Of a DNA stretch of 64,000 nucleotides, positions 45,540-52,622 are shown piece by piece. The notes below the pieces were generated by a model. That model searched no databases and was not told the origin of the DNA. It was given only the letters and a program-made list of their open reading frames with translations. Positions within the stretch are counted from its first letter, which is position 1; each line of letters starts with the position of its first letter. The position numbers were made by a program, and so were the translations under genes. The stretch comes from Paenibacillus silagei (GTDB taxonomy: Bacteria; Bacillota; Bacilli; Paenibacillales; Paenibacillaceae), in the NCBI RefSeq assembly GCF_017874735.1, contig NZ_JAGGLV010000005.1:248001-312000 (forward strand). The letters run 5' to 3'.

Positions 45540-45765
45540 CCAGCGTTCCTTCCGCCAAGTGGACAGAGATTCCGCTATTGCGGCAAAAACTCAACATTCT
45601 CAGCTTAAGCGGACTCAGATTCCGTTATGTGCCTACATCTGCCTCGTTAATCGCGCAAATCAACCTAATAACGGAATGTCAGTCCGCGTCTGCCTCAAAA
45701 TGACGGTTCTTGGACAAATAGGCGCTTCTCAGTCCGCCTCACTCTGCTGGCACTCACTCTAATGA
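45540..45765. repeat. Decayed intergenic repeat family, locus 3
   Basis: Degenerate units (AAGCGGACTCAGATTCCGTTA, TAACGGAATGTCAGTCCGC, CAAATAGGCGCTTCTCAGTCC) fill the gap upstream of the hisS promoter. The last block matches AATAAGCGCGTCTCAGTCCG of locus 1. No gene is visible. Confidence 0.65.
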
Positions 45766-45790
45766 CACTCCATGTTGCTTATAATCCCCT

Positions 45791-45872
45791 AAAAACAAAA
45801 AAGTGACCTGCAGCCGATTGCTGCAGGTCCATCATCATATATTATAAAAAAGGGGGTCATGCTTCTATTATA
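45791..45872 (-). ncRNA. Candidate short transcript: promoter -10 and orphan terminator
   Basis: On the minus strand TATAAT (45867-45872) lies about 40 nt before a strong terminator (GACCTGCAG-CAATCGG-CTGCAGGTC then ACTTTTTTG, 45791-45829). The gene at 46113 already has its own terminator at 46041-46080, so this terminator has no assigned gene. A transcript of about 60 nt is possible. There is no good -35. The rest of 45873-46040 shows nothing clear. Confidence 0.35.
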
Positions 45873-46040
45873 AACACGCTATATTAAGGAATCATGAATG
45901 TAGTGTTACAGTTGCATTACAGAAAAGAAAGCGTTTCACCAAGCCGTCCACATCCCCGCTGTCATGCTAATCCATAGGTTACACCATCCCCCAGTTCCTG
46001 TCTAGATCTATGACGCTGTCCTCGCCTTTATTCTGCATAT

Positions 46041-46080
46041 AAAACAGCTCCAACCTCTCCATAACGGAGGGCTGGAGCTG
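46041..46080 (-). terminator. Rho-independent terminator after 46113-46574 gene
   Basis: CAGCTCCAGCC and GGTTGGAGCTG arms are followed on the minus strand by TTTTAT, 32 nt after the stop. Confidence 0.83.
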
Positions 46081-46112
46081 AAATGTATCCCGGCGGGATA
46101 CCGCGGTCCCTT

Positions 46113-46574
46113 TTAATCAAAAATCTCCACATAGGCCTGCTTGCCGCGCAGAACCTCTACAACCTCGTTGTAATGATTCTCGGCTACCTTGAGATCCATA
46201 ACATAATGCAAGTGCTCCAGGTCACTGCTTGTCAGCTCTTGCCCTCTATGCACTTCGCCCTCCGTGCGTAATTCATCGGCGCGTACTTCATCCGTACGTT
46301 TCAGATCATCCTCTGCCGCAACTGCCGGGACAATGGCCGCCCCGGACCCCATACCTGTTGCACCTCCGGCAGCGTAAACGCCTCCGGCACCTGTTGAAGC
46401 GGTATTGGTGGAGCCCAGCGGTATTAGAATGTTGCGCCGGTTATTTACTCCATTATCCAAAGGATCCGTTAAAGCCGATACCTCAATCCCCTCTACACCG
46501 TAAGGAATCAAAGAAGTCTTAGCACCTTCCGCTGCATCTTCTGTACTGAAATAGGCTTGGATTCTTCTAGTCAT
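46113..46574 (-). CDS. Hypothetical stress-type protein with Gly/Ala-rich middle
   Basis: This 153-residue soluble protein has an N-terminal ferredoxin-like or YflT-like segment (MTRRIQAYFSTEDAAEGAKT...GVEGIEVSAL), a Gly/Ala-rich flexible middle (about 60-85) and a charged C-terminal helix pair (HYVMDLKVAENHYNEVVEVL). The pattern resembles general stress proteins that modulate by sequence, but I cannot name a family with certainty. GGGAGGG lies 6-7 nt before ATG. It is followed upstream by a DJ-1/PfpI gene on the same strand. Confidence 0.7.
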   Translation of the reverse strand: MTRRIQAYFSTEDAAEGAKTSLIPYGVEGIEVSALTDPLDNGVNNRRNILIPLGSTNTASTGAGGVYAAGGATGMGSGAAIVPAVAAEDDLKRTDEVRADELRTEGEVHRGQELTSSDLEHLHYVMDLKVAENHYNEVVEVLRGKQAYVEIFD

Positions 46575-46633
46575 TGTAAATCCCTCCCATAAAGTTGTAT
46601 TATGCCAAACGGGTTATGCATGTATTTCTTGTA

Positions 46634-47140
46634 TTACAACACCTTAAGCAGCTCACGCACAAAAGCGGGCTCATCCTTGGGTGTGCGTGAAGTAATGTAA
46701 TTGCCGTCTACGACGACCTCTTCATCCTTGAACTCCGCACCGGCATTGATCAGATCATCCTTCAGCGGCGGATAGGAGGTAAGCGTGCGGCCTTGCAGCA
46801 ATTCAGCGCTGATCAGAATCTGCGGGCCGTGGCAGATTGCGGCAATCGGCTTGCCTGCACGGTCAGCATCCTTCACGAATTGCAGAATATCCGGGTCAAG
46901 ACGAAGATTCTCCGGCGAAGATCCGCCCGGAATGACTATCGCATCATACTCTGCGGCTGTGACCTCGCTGATCGCTTTATCCGATGTATAGGATACGCTT
47001 CCTTTTTTGCCGAGCAGGGTCTCATTTTTCTTCAGACCGATGATTTCTGCCTGATGTCCTGCCTGTAATACTCCTTCGTAAGGAACCTTCATTTCAGAAT
47101 CTTCAAAGTCATTGGCGAGCAGAAAAGCTACTTTACTCAT
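46634..47140 (-). CDS. DJ-1/PfpI family protein (YfkM/GSP18-like)
   Basis: This 168-residue class I glutamine-amidotransferase-like protein carries the nucleophile elbow IAAICHGPQILISAELLQG (Cys near 105), a catalytic Glu region FLLANDFEDSEMKVP, and the ending NYITSRTPKDEPAFVRELL. It matches PfpI/YhbO deglycase or protease-like general stress proteins. ATG 47140 (MSKVAF) lies 11 nt from GGAG; ATG 47149 is too close to it. The reaction is not certain: peptidase, deglycase or chaperone activities are reported for the family. Confidence 0.88.
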   Translation of the reverse strand: MSKVAFLLANDFEDSEMKVPYEGVLQAGHQAEIIGLKKNETLLGKKGSVSYTSDKAISEVTAAEYDAIVIPGGSSPENLRLDPDILQFVKDADRAGKPIAAICHGPQILISAELLQGRTLTSYPPLKDDLINAGAEFKDEEVVVDGNYITSRTPKDEPAFVRELLKVL

Positions 47141-47240
47141 GAGATCCATATCTCCTCTCTAAGGCTGCTGTCGTCTCGTCAATCTATTACCCTCATTCCC
47201 CCGCTTTATAACGAAGCCTAAGCAGTTCCAGTAAATTCTG

Positions 47241-47271
47241 TTTCGTGAAACCTATACATTCTTATATTCTC
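47241..47271 (+). repeat. Dispersed palindromic element, copy 4 (terminal part)
   Basis: TTTCGTGAAACCTATACATT and CTTATATTCTC match the last third of copy 3. On the minus strand it again follows directly on a terminator T-run (47272-47278). Confidence 0.65.
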
Positions 47272-47317
47272 AAAAAAATCCACTCCCCGCATACCTTCGC
47301 TCCAGTTAGGTACGCGG
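47272..47317 (-). terminator. Terminator overlapping the stop of the 51-codon ORF
   Basis: On the minus strand CCGCGTACC pairs with GGTATGCGG (9 bp, one G-U), followed 8 nt later by seven T. The left arm includes the last codons of the small ORF at 47306-47461. Confidence 0.6.
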
Positions 47318-47461
47318 CAAAAGACCGCGGCCTCTACGCTGGAGTCCCTGCGGTTCCTTCGGGTCCCCGGCTTCCTTGGCTGTCGCTGAGGCTTCGGTCA
47401 TCGACCCGGCCACGTGGGCCTGAATCATGTTCCACATCCATGCTTTTGGTGCTTGTCTCAT
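47306..47461 (-). CDS. Putative 51-residue small protein
   Basis: ATG 47461 lies 8 nt after GGGGAG, and the frame runs 51 codons to TAA 47306. The product starts MRQAPKAWMWNMIQAHVAG, with four Met and two Trp in the first 21 residues, then an acidic/Ala middle and an Arg-rich tail (LQRRGRGLLPRT). A terminator overlaps its stop, so the unit has a start signal, frame and end signal. I do not recognise the family. The remainder of the 47141-47644 gap holds two dispersed-element pieces and the dtd terminator. Confidence 0.45.
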   Translation of the reverse strand: MRQAPKAWMWNMIQAHVAGSMTEASATAKEAGDPKEPQGLQRRGRGLLPRT

Positions 47462-47550
47462 TCTGCTTGCTCCCCGCACTTGAATAATGGTGCATCATTC
47501 ATAGTCTATCCAGCCAGGGCTGCTGCTATCCCGCTTGGTTAACTAGAAGC

Positions 47551-47576
47551 AAAAAAGACCCCACCTTGTGGAGTCC
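47551..47576 (-). terminator. Rho-independent terminator of relA-dtd
   Basis: On the minus strand GACTCCAC-AAG-GTGGGGTC is followed by six T, about 70 nt after the dtd stop. Confidence 0.83.
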
Positions 47577-47591
47577 CGTGATGTATCTTAT

Positions 47592-47620
47592 CAAGTGGAA
47601 ACGGCTTTGCCGTCCTTTAT
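47592..47620 (+). repeat. Dispersed palindromic element, copy 5 (first part only)
   Basis: CAAGTGGAAACGGCTTTGCC plus GTCCTTTA matches the first third of copies 2 and 3. It lies between the dtd stop and the dtd terminator. Confidence 0.7.
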
Positions 47621-47644
47621 AGCGGCGTCTGCCCGGCTCTAATC

Positions 47645-48088
47645 CTAACCCTTGCTGTCCAGCAGCAGCGTAACCGGTCCCCAGTTGGTCAGGGCGACAT
47701 CCATCATCGCTCCGAACACGCCGGTCTCTACCTGCAGGCCTCCGGCACGCAGCTCCTGGTTGAAGTAGTCATAGAGACGCTCTGCTTCAGCCGGAGCCGC
47801 TGCCGCCATGAAGTTGGGGCGTCTGCCCTTGCGGCAGTCCCCGTACAGCGTGAACTGTGAGACGGACAGAATGGCCCCGCCGGCCTCCGTCACACTATGG
47901 TTCATTTTACCGGCCGCATCCTCAAAAATCCGCAGTCCGGCAACCTTGTCAGCCAAATACTTGGCGTCCTTCTCTGTATCCTCATGGGTTACGCCGACCA
48001 GCAGCAGCAGGCCCTCTCCAATGGCTCCGGTCACTGCACCGTCCACCGTTACACTGGAGTTCCTGCAGCGCTGCACAACGACTCTCAT
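47645..48088 (-). CDS. dtd: D-aminoacyl-tRNA deacylase
   Basis: This 147-residue enzyme removes D-amino acids wrongly attached to tRNA. It starts [17 protein letters not shown] and carries the active-site motifs [17 protein letters not shown] (near 77-93) and [14 protein letters not shown] (the GPVT cross-subunit motif) at the end. AAGGATGAG stands directly before ATG. It lies 28 nt after relA and is probably cotranscribed, as in B. subtilis (relA-yrvI). Confidence 0.95.
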   Translation of the reverse strand: MRVVVQRCRNSSVTVDGAVTGAIGEGLLLLVGVTHEDTEKDAKYLADKVAGLRIFEDAAGKMNHSVTEAGGAILSVSQFTLYGDCRKGRRPNFMAAAAPAEAERLYDYFNQELRAGGLQVETGVFGAMMDVALTNWGPVTLLLDSKG

Positions 48089-48116
48089 CTCATCCTTCAG
48101 CTCCTTGCCTTAGCAC

Positions 48117-50300
48117 CTATTGCATAATACGGTTAACGGTATACACATCCTTGACCCGCTTCACTTTGTCGACCACTGACTGCAGGTGATCGGTATTGCG
48201 GATCAGAATCGTCATATGGATCATCGCCATCTTGTTCTTGTCGGAGCGCCCGGTGACCGCTGAAATATTGGTCTTGCTCTCCGATACCGCCTGCAGCACT
48301 TCATTCAGCAGCCCGTTGCGGTCATGGCCGGTAATCTCAATATCGACGCTGTAATTAGCCTCCATACTGCCTTCCCACTCCACTTCAATCACGCGCGCTG
48401 CTTCCTCCCCGTCCATCTCGTTCGGAATGTTCGGACAATCCTCACGGTGTACCGATACGCCCCGTCCACGGGTCACATATCCAATGATATCGTCGCCCGG
48501 CACAGGATTACAACATCGTGCGAAGCGTACCAGCAGATTGTCGATCCCCTTGACACGGACCCCGTTGGTCGGCTGGTTGCGCTTCTCTCCGCTGGATTTG
48601 ATCGCCTTCATCTCGGAGGTAAGCTCCAGATGGCCTGCGGCCTCCTCCTGGTCCTTACGCAGCTTCTCAGTCAGCTTGGAGGCGATCTGCGCTGCGGTAA
48701 TCCCGCCGAAGCCAACCGCTGACAGCATATCCTCCACATCATTGAAGGCGAACTTCTTCGCAGCCTCGGACAATTTGTCCTCCGTCAACCAGTCAGAGAC
48801 CTCCACGTTCAGGCGCTTCAGCTCGCGTTCGATGGCCTCCCGGCCCTTCTCCACGTTCTCCTCGCGCTTCTCCTTCTTGAACCACTGCTTGATCTTGCTC
48901 CGCGCATGTGAGGACTGGGCAATCTTCAGCCAATCGCGGCTCGGACCGTAAGAATTTTTCGAGGTCAGAATCTCCACGATATCCCCTGTCTTCAGCTTAT
49001 GGTCAAGCGGAACAATACGCCCGTTCACCTTGGAGCCGATTGTCCGGTTCCCGACCTCGGTATGAATGCGGAACGCGAAATCCAGCGGCACCGAGCCGGC
49101 AGGCAGCTCCACTACCTCACCCTTAGGCGTGAATACGAAGACCAGATCAGAGAAAAAGTCCATCTTCAGCGATTCTACAAATTCTTCGGCATCCTTGGCT
49201 TCGTGCTGCAGCTCCAGAATCTCGCGGAAGAACGGCATCCGGTTCTCGGGATTGACGTTGTTGTTGCTGCTGCCTTCCTTATACGCCCAGTGGGCGGCGA
49301 TCCCGAATTCGGCCGTGCGGTGCATCTCCCAGGTGCGGATCTGAACCTCCGTCGGCTCTCCTCCCGGACCTACTACGGTTGTATGCAAAGACTGATACAT
49401 GTTCGCCTTGGGCATAGCAATATAGTCCTTGAAACGGCCAGGCATCGGCTTCCAAAGCGTATGAATAATGCCCAAAGTGGCATAACAATCCTTAATATTG
49501 TCGACGATAATGCGGATAGCCAGCAGATCATAGATCTCGTTGAACTGCTTGTTCTTCGTGTTCATCTTGTTATAGACACTGTAGATATGCTTCGGGCGTC
49601 CCGAGAGATCGCCTTCGATGCCCATTTCATCGAGCTTGGCGCGGATGCGGCCGATGACACTGTCAATGAACTGCTCGCGTTCTGCCCGCTTCTTGTGTAC
49701 AAGATTCGCAATCCGGTAGTACTGCTGCGGGTTCAGGTAACGGAGTGCAATATCCTCCATCTCCCACTTGATCGCAGAGATCCCCAGCCGGTCCGCAATG
49801 GGACAAAAGATCTCCAGCGTCTCATAAGAAATCCGGCGCTGACTCTCTTCAGACTGGTATTTGAGCGTGCGCATATTATGCAGACGGTCCGCCAGCTTAA
49901 TCACGATCACCCGGATATCCTGGGCCATAGCGATGAACATCTTGCGGTAATTCTCGTTCTGCTGCTCTTCCTTGGAGCGGAAGCGGATGCGTTCCAGCTT
50001 GGTCAGGCCGTCTACCAGCATGGCGCAGGTATCGCCAAATTTCGTGCGGATCTGCTCCAGGGACACCGTCGTATCTTCCACAACATCATGCAGCAGCGCA
50101 GCAATGATGGATATGACATCCATTTGCATATTGACGACAATATCTGCGACCGCCAGCGGATGCAGAATGTATGGCTCCCCCGACTTCCGTACCTGCCCGT
50201 GATGAGCCTGATCGGCGAATTCATAAGCTTCACGGATGCGGAGAAGATCTTTTTCTTTTATATAGGCGCCAGCCTTTTCGGTTAGTTGCTCTATGCCCAT
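48117..50300 (-). CDS. relA: Bifunctional (p)ppGpp synthetase/hydrolase Rel
   Basis: This 727-residue stringent-response enzyme has an HD hydrolase domain with HPLAVADIV and LLHDVVEDT, a synthetase domain with DLLAIRIIVDNIKDCYATLG and YKEGS, a TGS domain (VFVFTPKGEVVELPAGSVPLD), a ZFD/CC region with FARCCNPVPGDDIIGYVTRG, and a C-terminal ACT domain. Both active sites look intact. ATG 50300 (MGIEQLTEKAG) fits the family start. The frame extends to 50489, but without the usual sequence, and covers a leader hairpin. The ribosome site is weak (GAAGGG). Confidence 0.96.
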   Translation of the reverse strand: MGIEQLTEKAGAYIKEKDLLRIREAYEFADQAHHGQVRKSGEPYILHPLAVADIVVNMQMDVISIIAALLHDVVEDTTVSLEQIRTKFGDTCAMLVDGLTKLERIRFRSKEEQQNENYRKMFIAMAQDIRVIVIKLADRLHNMRTLKYQSEESQRRISYETLEIFCPIADRLGISAIKWEMEDIALRYLNPQQYYRIANLVHKKRAEREQFIDSVIGRIRAKLDEMGIEGDLSGRPKHIYSVYNKMNTKNKQFNEIYDLLAIRIIVDNIKDCYATLGIIHTLWKPMPGRFKDYIAMPKANMYQSLHTTVVGPGGEPTEVQIRTWEMHRTAEFGIAAHWAYKEGSSNNNVNPENRMPFFREILELQHEAKDAEEFVESLKMDFFSDLVFVFTPKGEVVELPAGSVPLDFAFRIHTEVGNRTIGSKVNGRIVPLDHKLKTGDIVEILTSKNSYGPSRDWLKIAQSSHARSKIKQWFKKEKREENVEKGREAIERELKRLNVEVSDWLTEDKLSEAAKKFAFNDVEDMLSAVGFGGITAAQIASKLTEKLRKDQEEAAGHLELTSEMKAIKSSGEKRNQPTNGVRVKGIDNLLVRFARCCNPVPGDDIIGYVTRGRGVSVHREDCPNIPNEMDGEEAARVIEVEWEGSMEANYSVDIEITGHDRNGLLNEVLQAVSESKTNISAVTGRSDKNKMAMIHMTILIRNTDHLQSVVDKVKRVKDVYTVNRIMQ

Positions 50301-50334
50301 TCTCGTCGTATCCGTTTCCCTTCTATAATAAAAT

Positions 50335-50365
50335 GAACCTGCAAGCATGCAGAATTTGCAGGTTC
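50335..50365 (-). promoter_or_regulatory. Hairpin in the relA leader
   Basis: The perfect 10 bp arms GAACCTGCAA/TTGCAGGTTC enclose an 11 nt loop 35 nt before the relA start, followed on the minus strand by ATTTTATTAT. It may be a weak attenuator. The rest of 50366-50612 is the divergent relA/uracil-permease gap; an AACCCGC...GCGGTTTTTT hairpin near 50518-50560 precedes the permease. Confidence 0.55.
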
Positions 50366-50612
50366 CATACGTTCCCGGCTGCATTGCGCTCAGGTTAAAG
50401 TTGTCTATAATTATGACGCTTACGAAGGATTCCGTCAACACTTGCCATAGCGTGGTATTCCTGTCAGGGAAAGGGTCAAGAAAAGACAATTTTGTGGCAC
50501 GGATAAAAATGTTGTTGTAAAAACCCGCTGTTCTATTTAATCTAGTAAAGGCGGTTTTTTAAAAGATAAGAATTGTCAAATCAAATTAGATCAGAAAGAG
50601 AAGTGAACTCCA

Positions 50613-51923
50613 TTGCAACGCGAAATTCAAGTTAACGAAAGACTCCCTTGGGGCCCGGGCTTCCTCCTGAGTCTTCAGCATCTGTTCGCCATGTTCGGCA
50701 GCACCGTGCTTGTTCCCAACCTGTTCGGGGTAGATCCCGGCATGATCCTGCTGATGAATGGTATCGGCACCTTGCTCTACATTCTGATCTGCCGCGGCAA
50801 AATCCCCGCCTATTTGGGTTCAAGCTTTGCCTTCATCTCTCCGGTGCTGCTTGTGCTGAAAGAGCATGCCGGCGATCATGAGCGCGGATATTCGCTTGCA
50901 CTGGGCGCTTTTATCGTGACTGGTGTTATCTTCATTCTTGTCGCCTTAATTGTACGTTATGCCGGTACCGGCTGGATTGATATTGTATTCCCTCCGGCAG
51001 TTATGGGAGCGATAGTTGCCACGATTGGACTGGAGCTTGTGCCTGTTGCCGCACGGATGGCCGGTCTGATTGCTCCTGAGGGTGTAGCCACCGCTGACTG
51101 GACCCCTGACGGCAAAGCCATTACCCTGTCGCTCGTTACGCTTGGTGTTACCGTGCTCGGCTCCGTGCTGTTCCGCGGCTTCCCCAAAATCATTCATATC
51201 CTCATCGGTATTGTTACCGGTTATGTACTCGCTTATATCTTGGGTGAGGTGAATACTGGTGCCATCTCTCAAGCAAGCTTCCTCTCGCATCCCACGATCA
51301 TTACCCCATCCTTCAACTGGCAGGTCATTCTGACTATTATTCCTGTATCGCTTGTGGTCATTGTGGAGCATATCGGCCATTTGCTGGTCACCAGCAATAT
51401 CGTGGGCAAGGATCTGACCAAGGACCCGGGACTGGACCGCTCACTGATGGGTAACGGGATTTCAACAGTACTCTCCGGGTTCCTGGGGTCTACGCCTAAT
51501 ACAACCTATGGTGAGAATATCGGCGTTATGGCTCTGACCAAGGTGTACTCGGTATATGTTATCGCGGGCGCTGCTGTAATCGCCATCGTGCTGTCGTTCT
51601 CCGGAACGTTCTCCTCGGTCATTGCCAACATTCCGCTGCCGGTTATGGGCGGTGTATCCCTGCTGCTGTTCGGTGTTATTGCGGCGTCGGGTCTGCGTAT
51701 CTTTGTGGAACAGAAAGTCGATTTCTCCAAAGCCACCAACATGATTCTGGCTACGCTCGTCCTGGTGGTCGGCATCAGCGGCATTTCGCTGAAGCTTGGC
51801 GGTGTAGAGCTGAAAGGCATGGCACTGGCGACTATCGTCGGTATGGTGCTCGCCCTGCTCTTCAAGCTGATCGAGGTTCTGGGCCTGTCCAATGAACAGG
51901 AAGCTGACAAATCGGCACATTAA
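50613..51923 (+). CDS. Uracil/xanthine permease (NCS2 family, UraA-like)
   Basis: The 436-residue permease with about 14 membrane helices has GTLLYILICRGKIPAYLGSS near the start, the NCS2 signature region TGFLGSTPNTTYGENIGVMALT (here GFLGSTPNTTYGENIG) and ILTIIPVSLVVIVEHIGHLL. UraA/PyrP-type members import uracil by proton symport. The start is TTG, with AGAAGTGA upstream. A terminator-like hairpin in the leader could be an attenuator, but I see no PyrR binding motif. It is inserted between relA and apt, which are adjacent in B. subtilis. Confidence 0.9.
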   Translation: MQREIQVNERLPWGPGFLLSLQHLFAMFGSTVLVPNLFGVDPGMILLMNGIGTLLYILICRGKIPAYLGSSFAFISPVLLVLKEHAGDHERGYSLALGAFIVTGVIFILVALIVRYAGTGWIDIVFPPAVMGAIVATIGLELVPVAARMAGLIAPEGVATADWTPDGKAITLSLVTLGVTVLGSVLFRGFPKIIHILIGIVTGYVLAYILGEVNTGAISQASFLSHPTIITPSFNWQVILTIIPVSLVVIVEHIGHLLVTSNIVGKDLTKDPGLDRSLMGNGISTVLSGFLGSTPNTTYGENIGVMALTKVYSVYVIAGAAVIAIVLSFSGTFSSVIANIPLPVMGGVSLLLFGVIAASGLRIFVEQKVDFSKATNMILATLVLVVGISGISLKLGGVELKGMALATIVGMVLALLFKLIEVLGLSNEQEADKSAH

Positions 51924-51950
51924 GTGACTCTTATATTTTAAAATATCAAA

Positions 51951-51988
51951 AAGCGGACTGCTGTCTTCATTCGACAGCAGTCCGCTTT
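51951..51988. terminator. Bidirectional terminator between permease and apt
   Basis: AAAGCGGACTGCTGTC and GACAGCAGTCCGCTTT form a 16 bp perfect stem. T-rich sequence follows on both strands; on the minus strand TTTTTGATATTTTAAAATAT, reminiscent of the end of the dispersed element. Confidence 0.92.
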
Positions 51989-52021
51989 ATATTTCCCGGG
52001 AAAAGTTGCCGGGCACGGGAA

Positions 52022-52543
52022 TTAATCCTCGTAGGTCAACAAGGTGACAACTTCTATATCCGTGAGCTTGTCCCGTCCGGATAGGGCTGTCAATTCGATC
52101 AGGAATGCAGCGCCGACCACTTGTCCGCCAAGCTGCTCCACCAGGTTAACTGACGTAGCAATTGTGCCGCCGGTTGCCAGCAGATCATCCGCAATCAGTA
52201 CCTTCTGGCCGGGCTTGATCGCATCGGTATGCATAGCGAGCGTATCCTTGCCGTATTCCAGATCATAGCCCACTTCGATCGTCTCGTAAGGAAGCTTGCC
52301 GCTTTTGCGGATAGGCACGAAGCCTACACCCAGCGCGTAAGCCAGCGGTGCGCCCACTACAAAGCCACGCGCCTCCGGTCCGGCAATGACATCGATCTCC
52401 AGGTGGGCCACGAGAGCTTTAAGCTCATCGATGGCTGCACGGTACGCAGCGCCGTCCTTCAGCAGTGTAGTAATATCTTTGAAGCTGATTCCAGCCTGGG
52501 GGAAATCCGGAATTACGCGAATATTGTTTTTGAAATCCAACAT
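52022..52543 (-). CDS. apt: Adenine phosphoribosyltransferase
   Basis: This 173-residue enzyme makes AMP from adenine and PRPP. It starts [19 protein letters not shown], has [14 protein letters not shown] and the PRPP loop [13 protein letters not shown]. Of three consecutive ATG codons the third (52543) has the right 6 nt spacing from AGGAG. It lies 79 nt downstream of recJ on the same strand. Confidence 0.96.
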   Translation of the reverse strand: MLDFKNNIRVIPDFPQAGISFKDITTLLKDGAAYRAAIDELKALVAHLEIDVIAGPEARGFVVGAPLAYALGVGFVPIRKSGKLPYETIEVGYDLEYGKDTLAMHTDAIKPGQKVLIADDLLATGGTIATSVNLVEQLGGQVVGAAFLIELTALSGRDKLTDIEVVTLLTYED

Positions 52544-52622
52544 CATCATCTCCTAAAAGTAAGCGGGGATCACCCCCGCTGAAGTTACTCAAACCAAATG
52601 ACCGTGACAGCATGTGTAGCTG

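Noticed and set aside
45915..45940. CcpA cre site (AAAGCGTTTCA)
   Set aside because: Only the right half fits the consensus, and no sugar gene is downstream.
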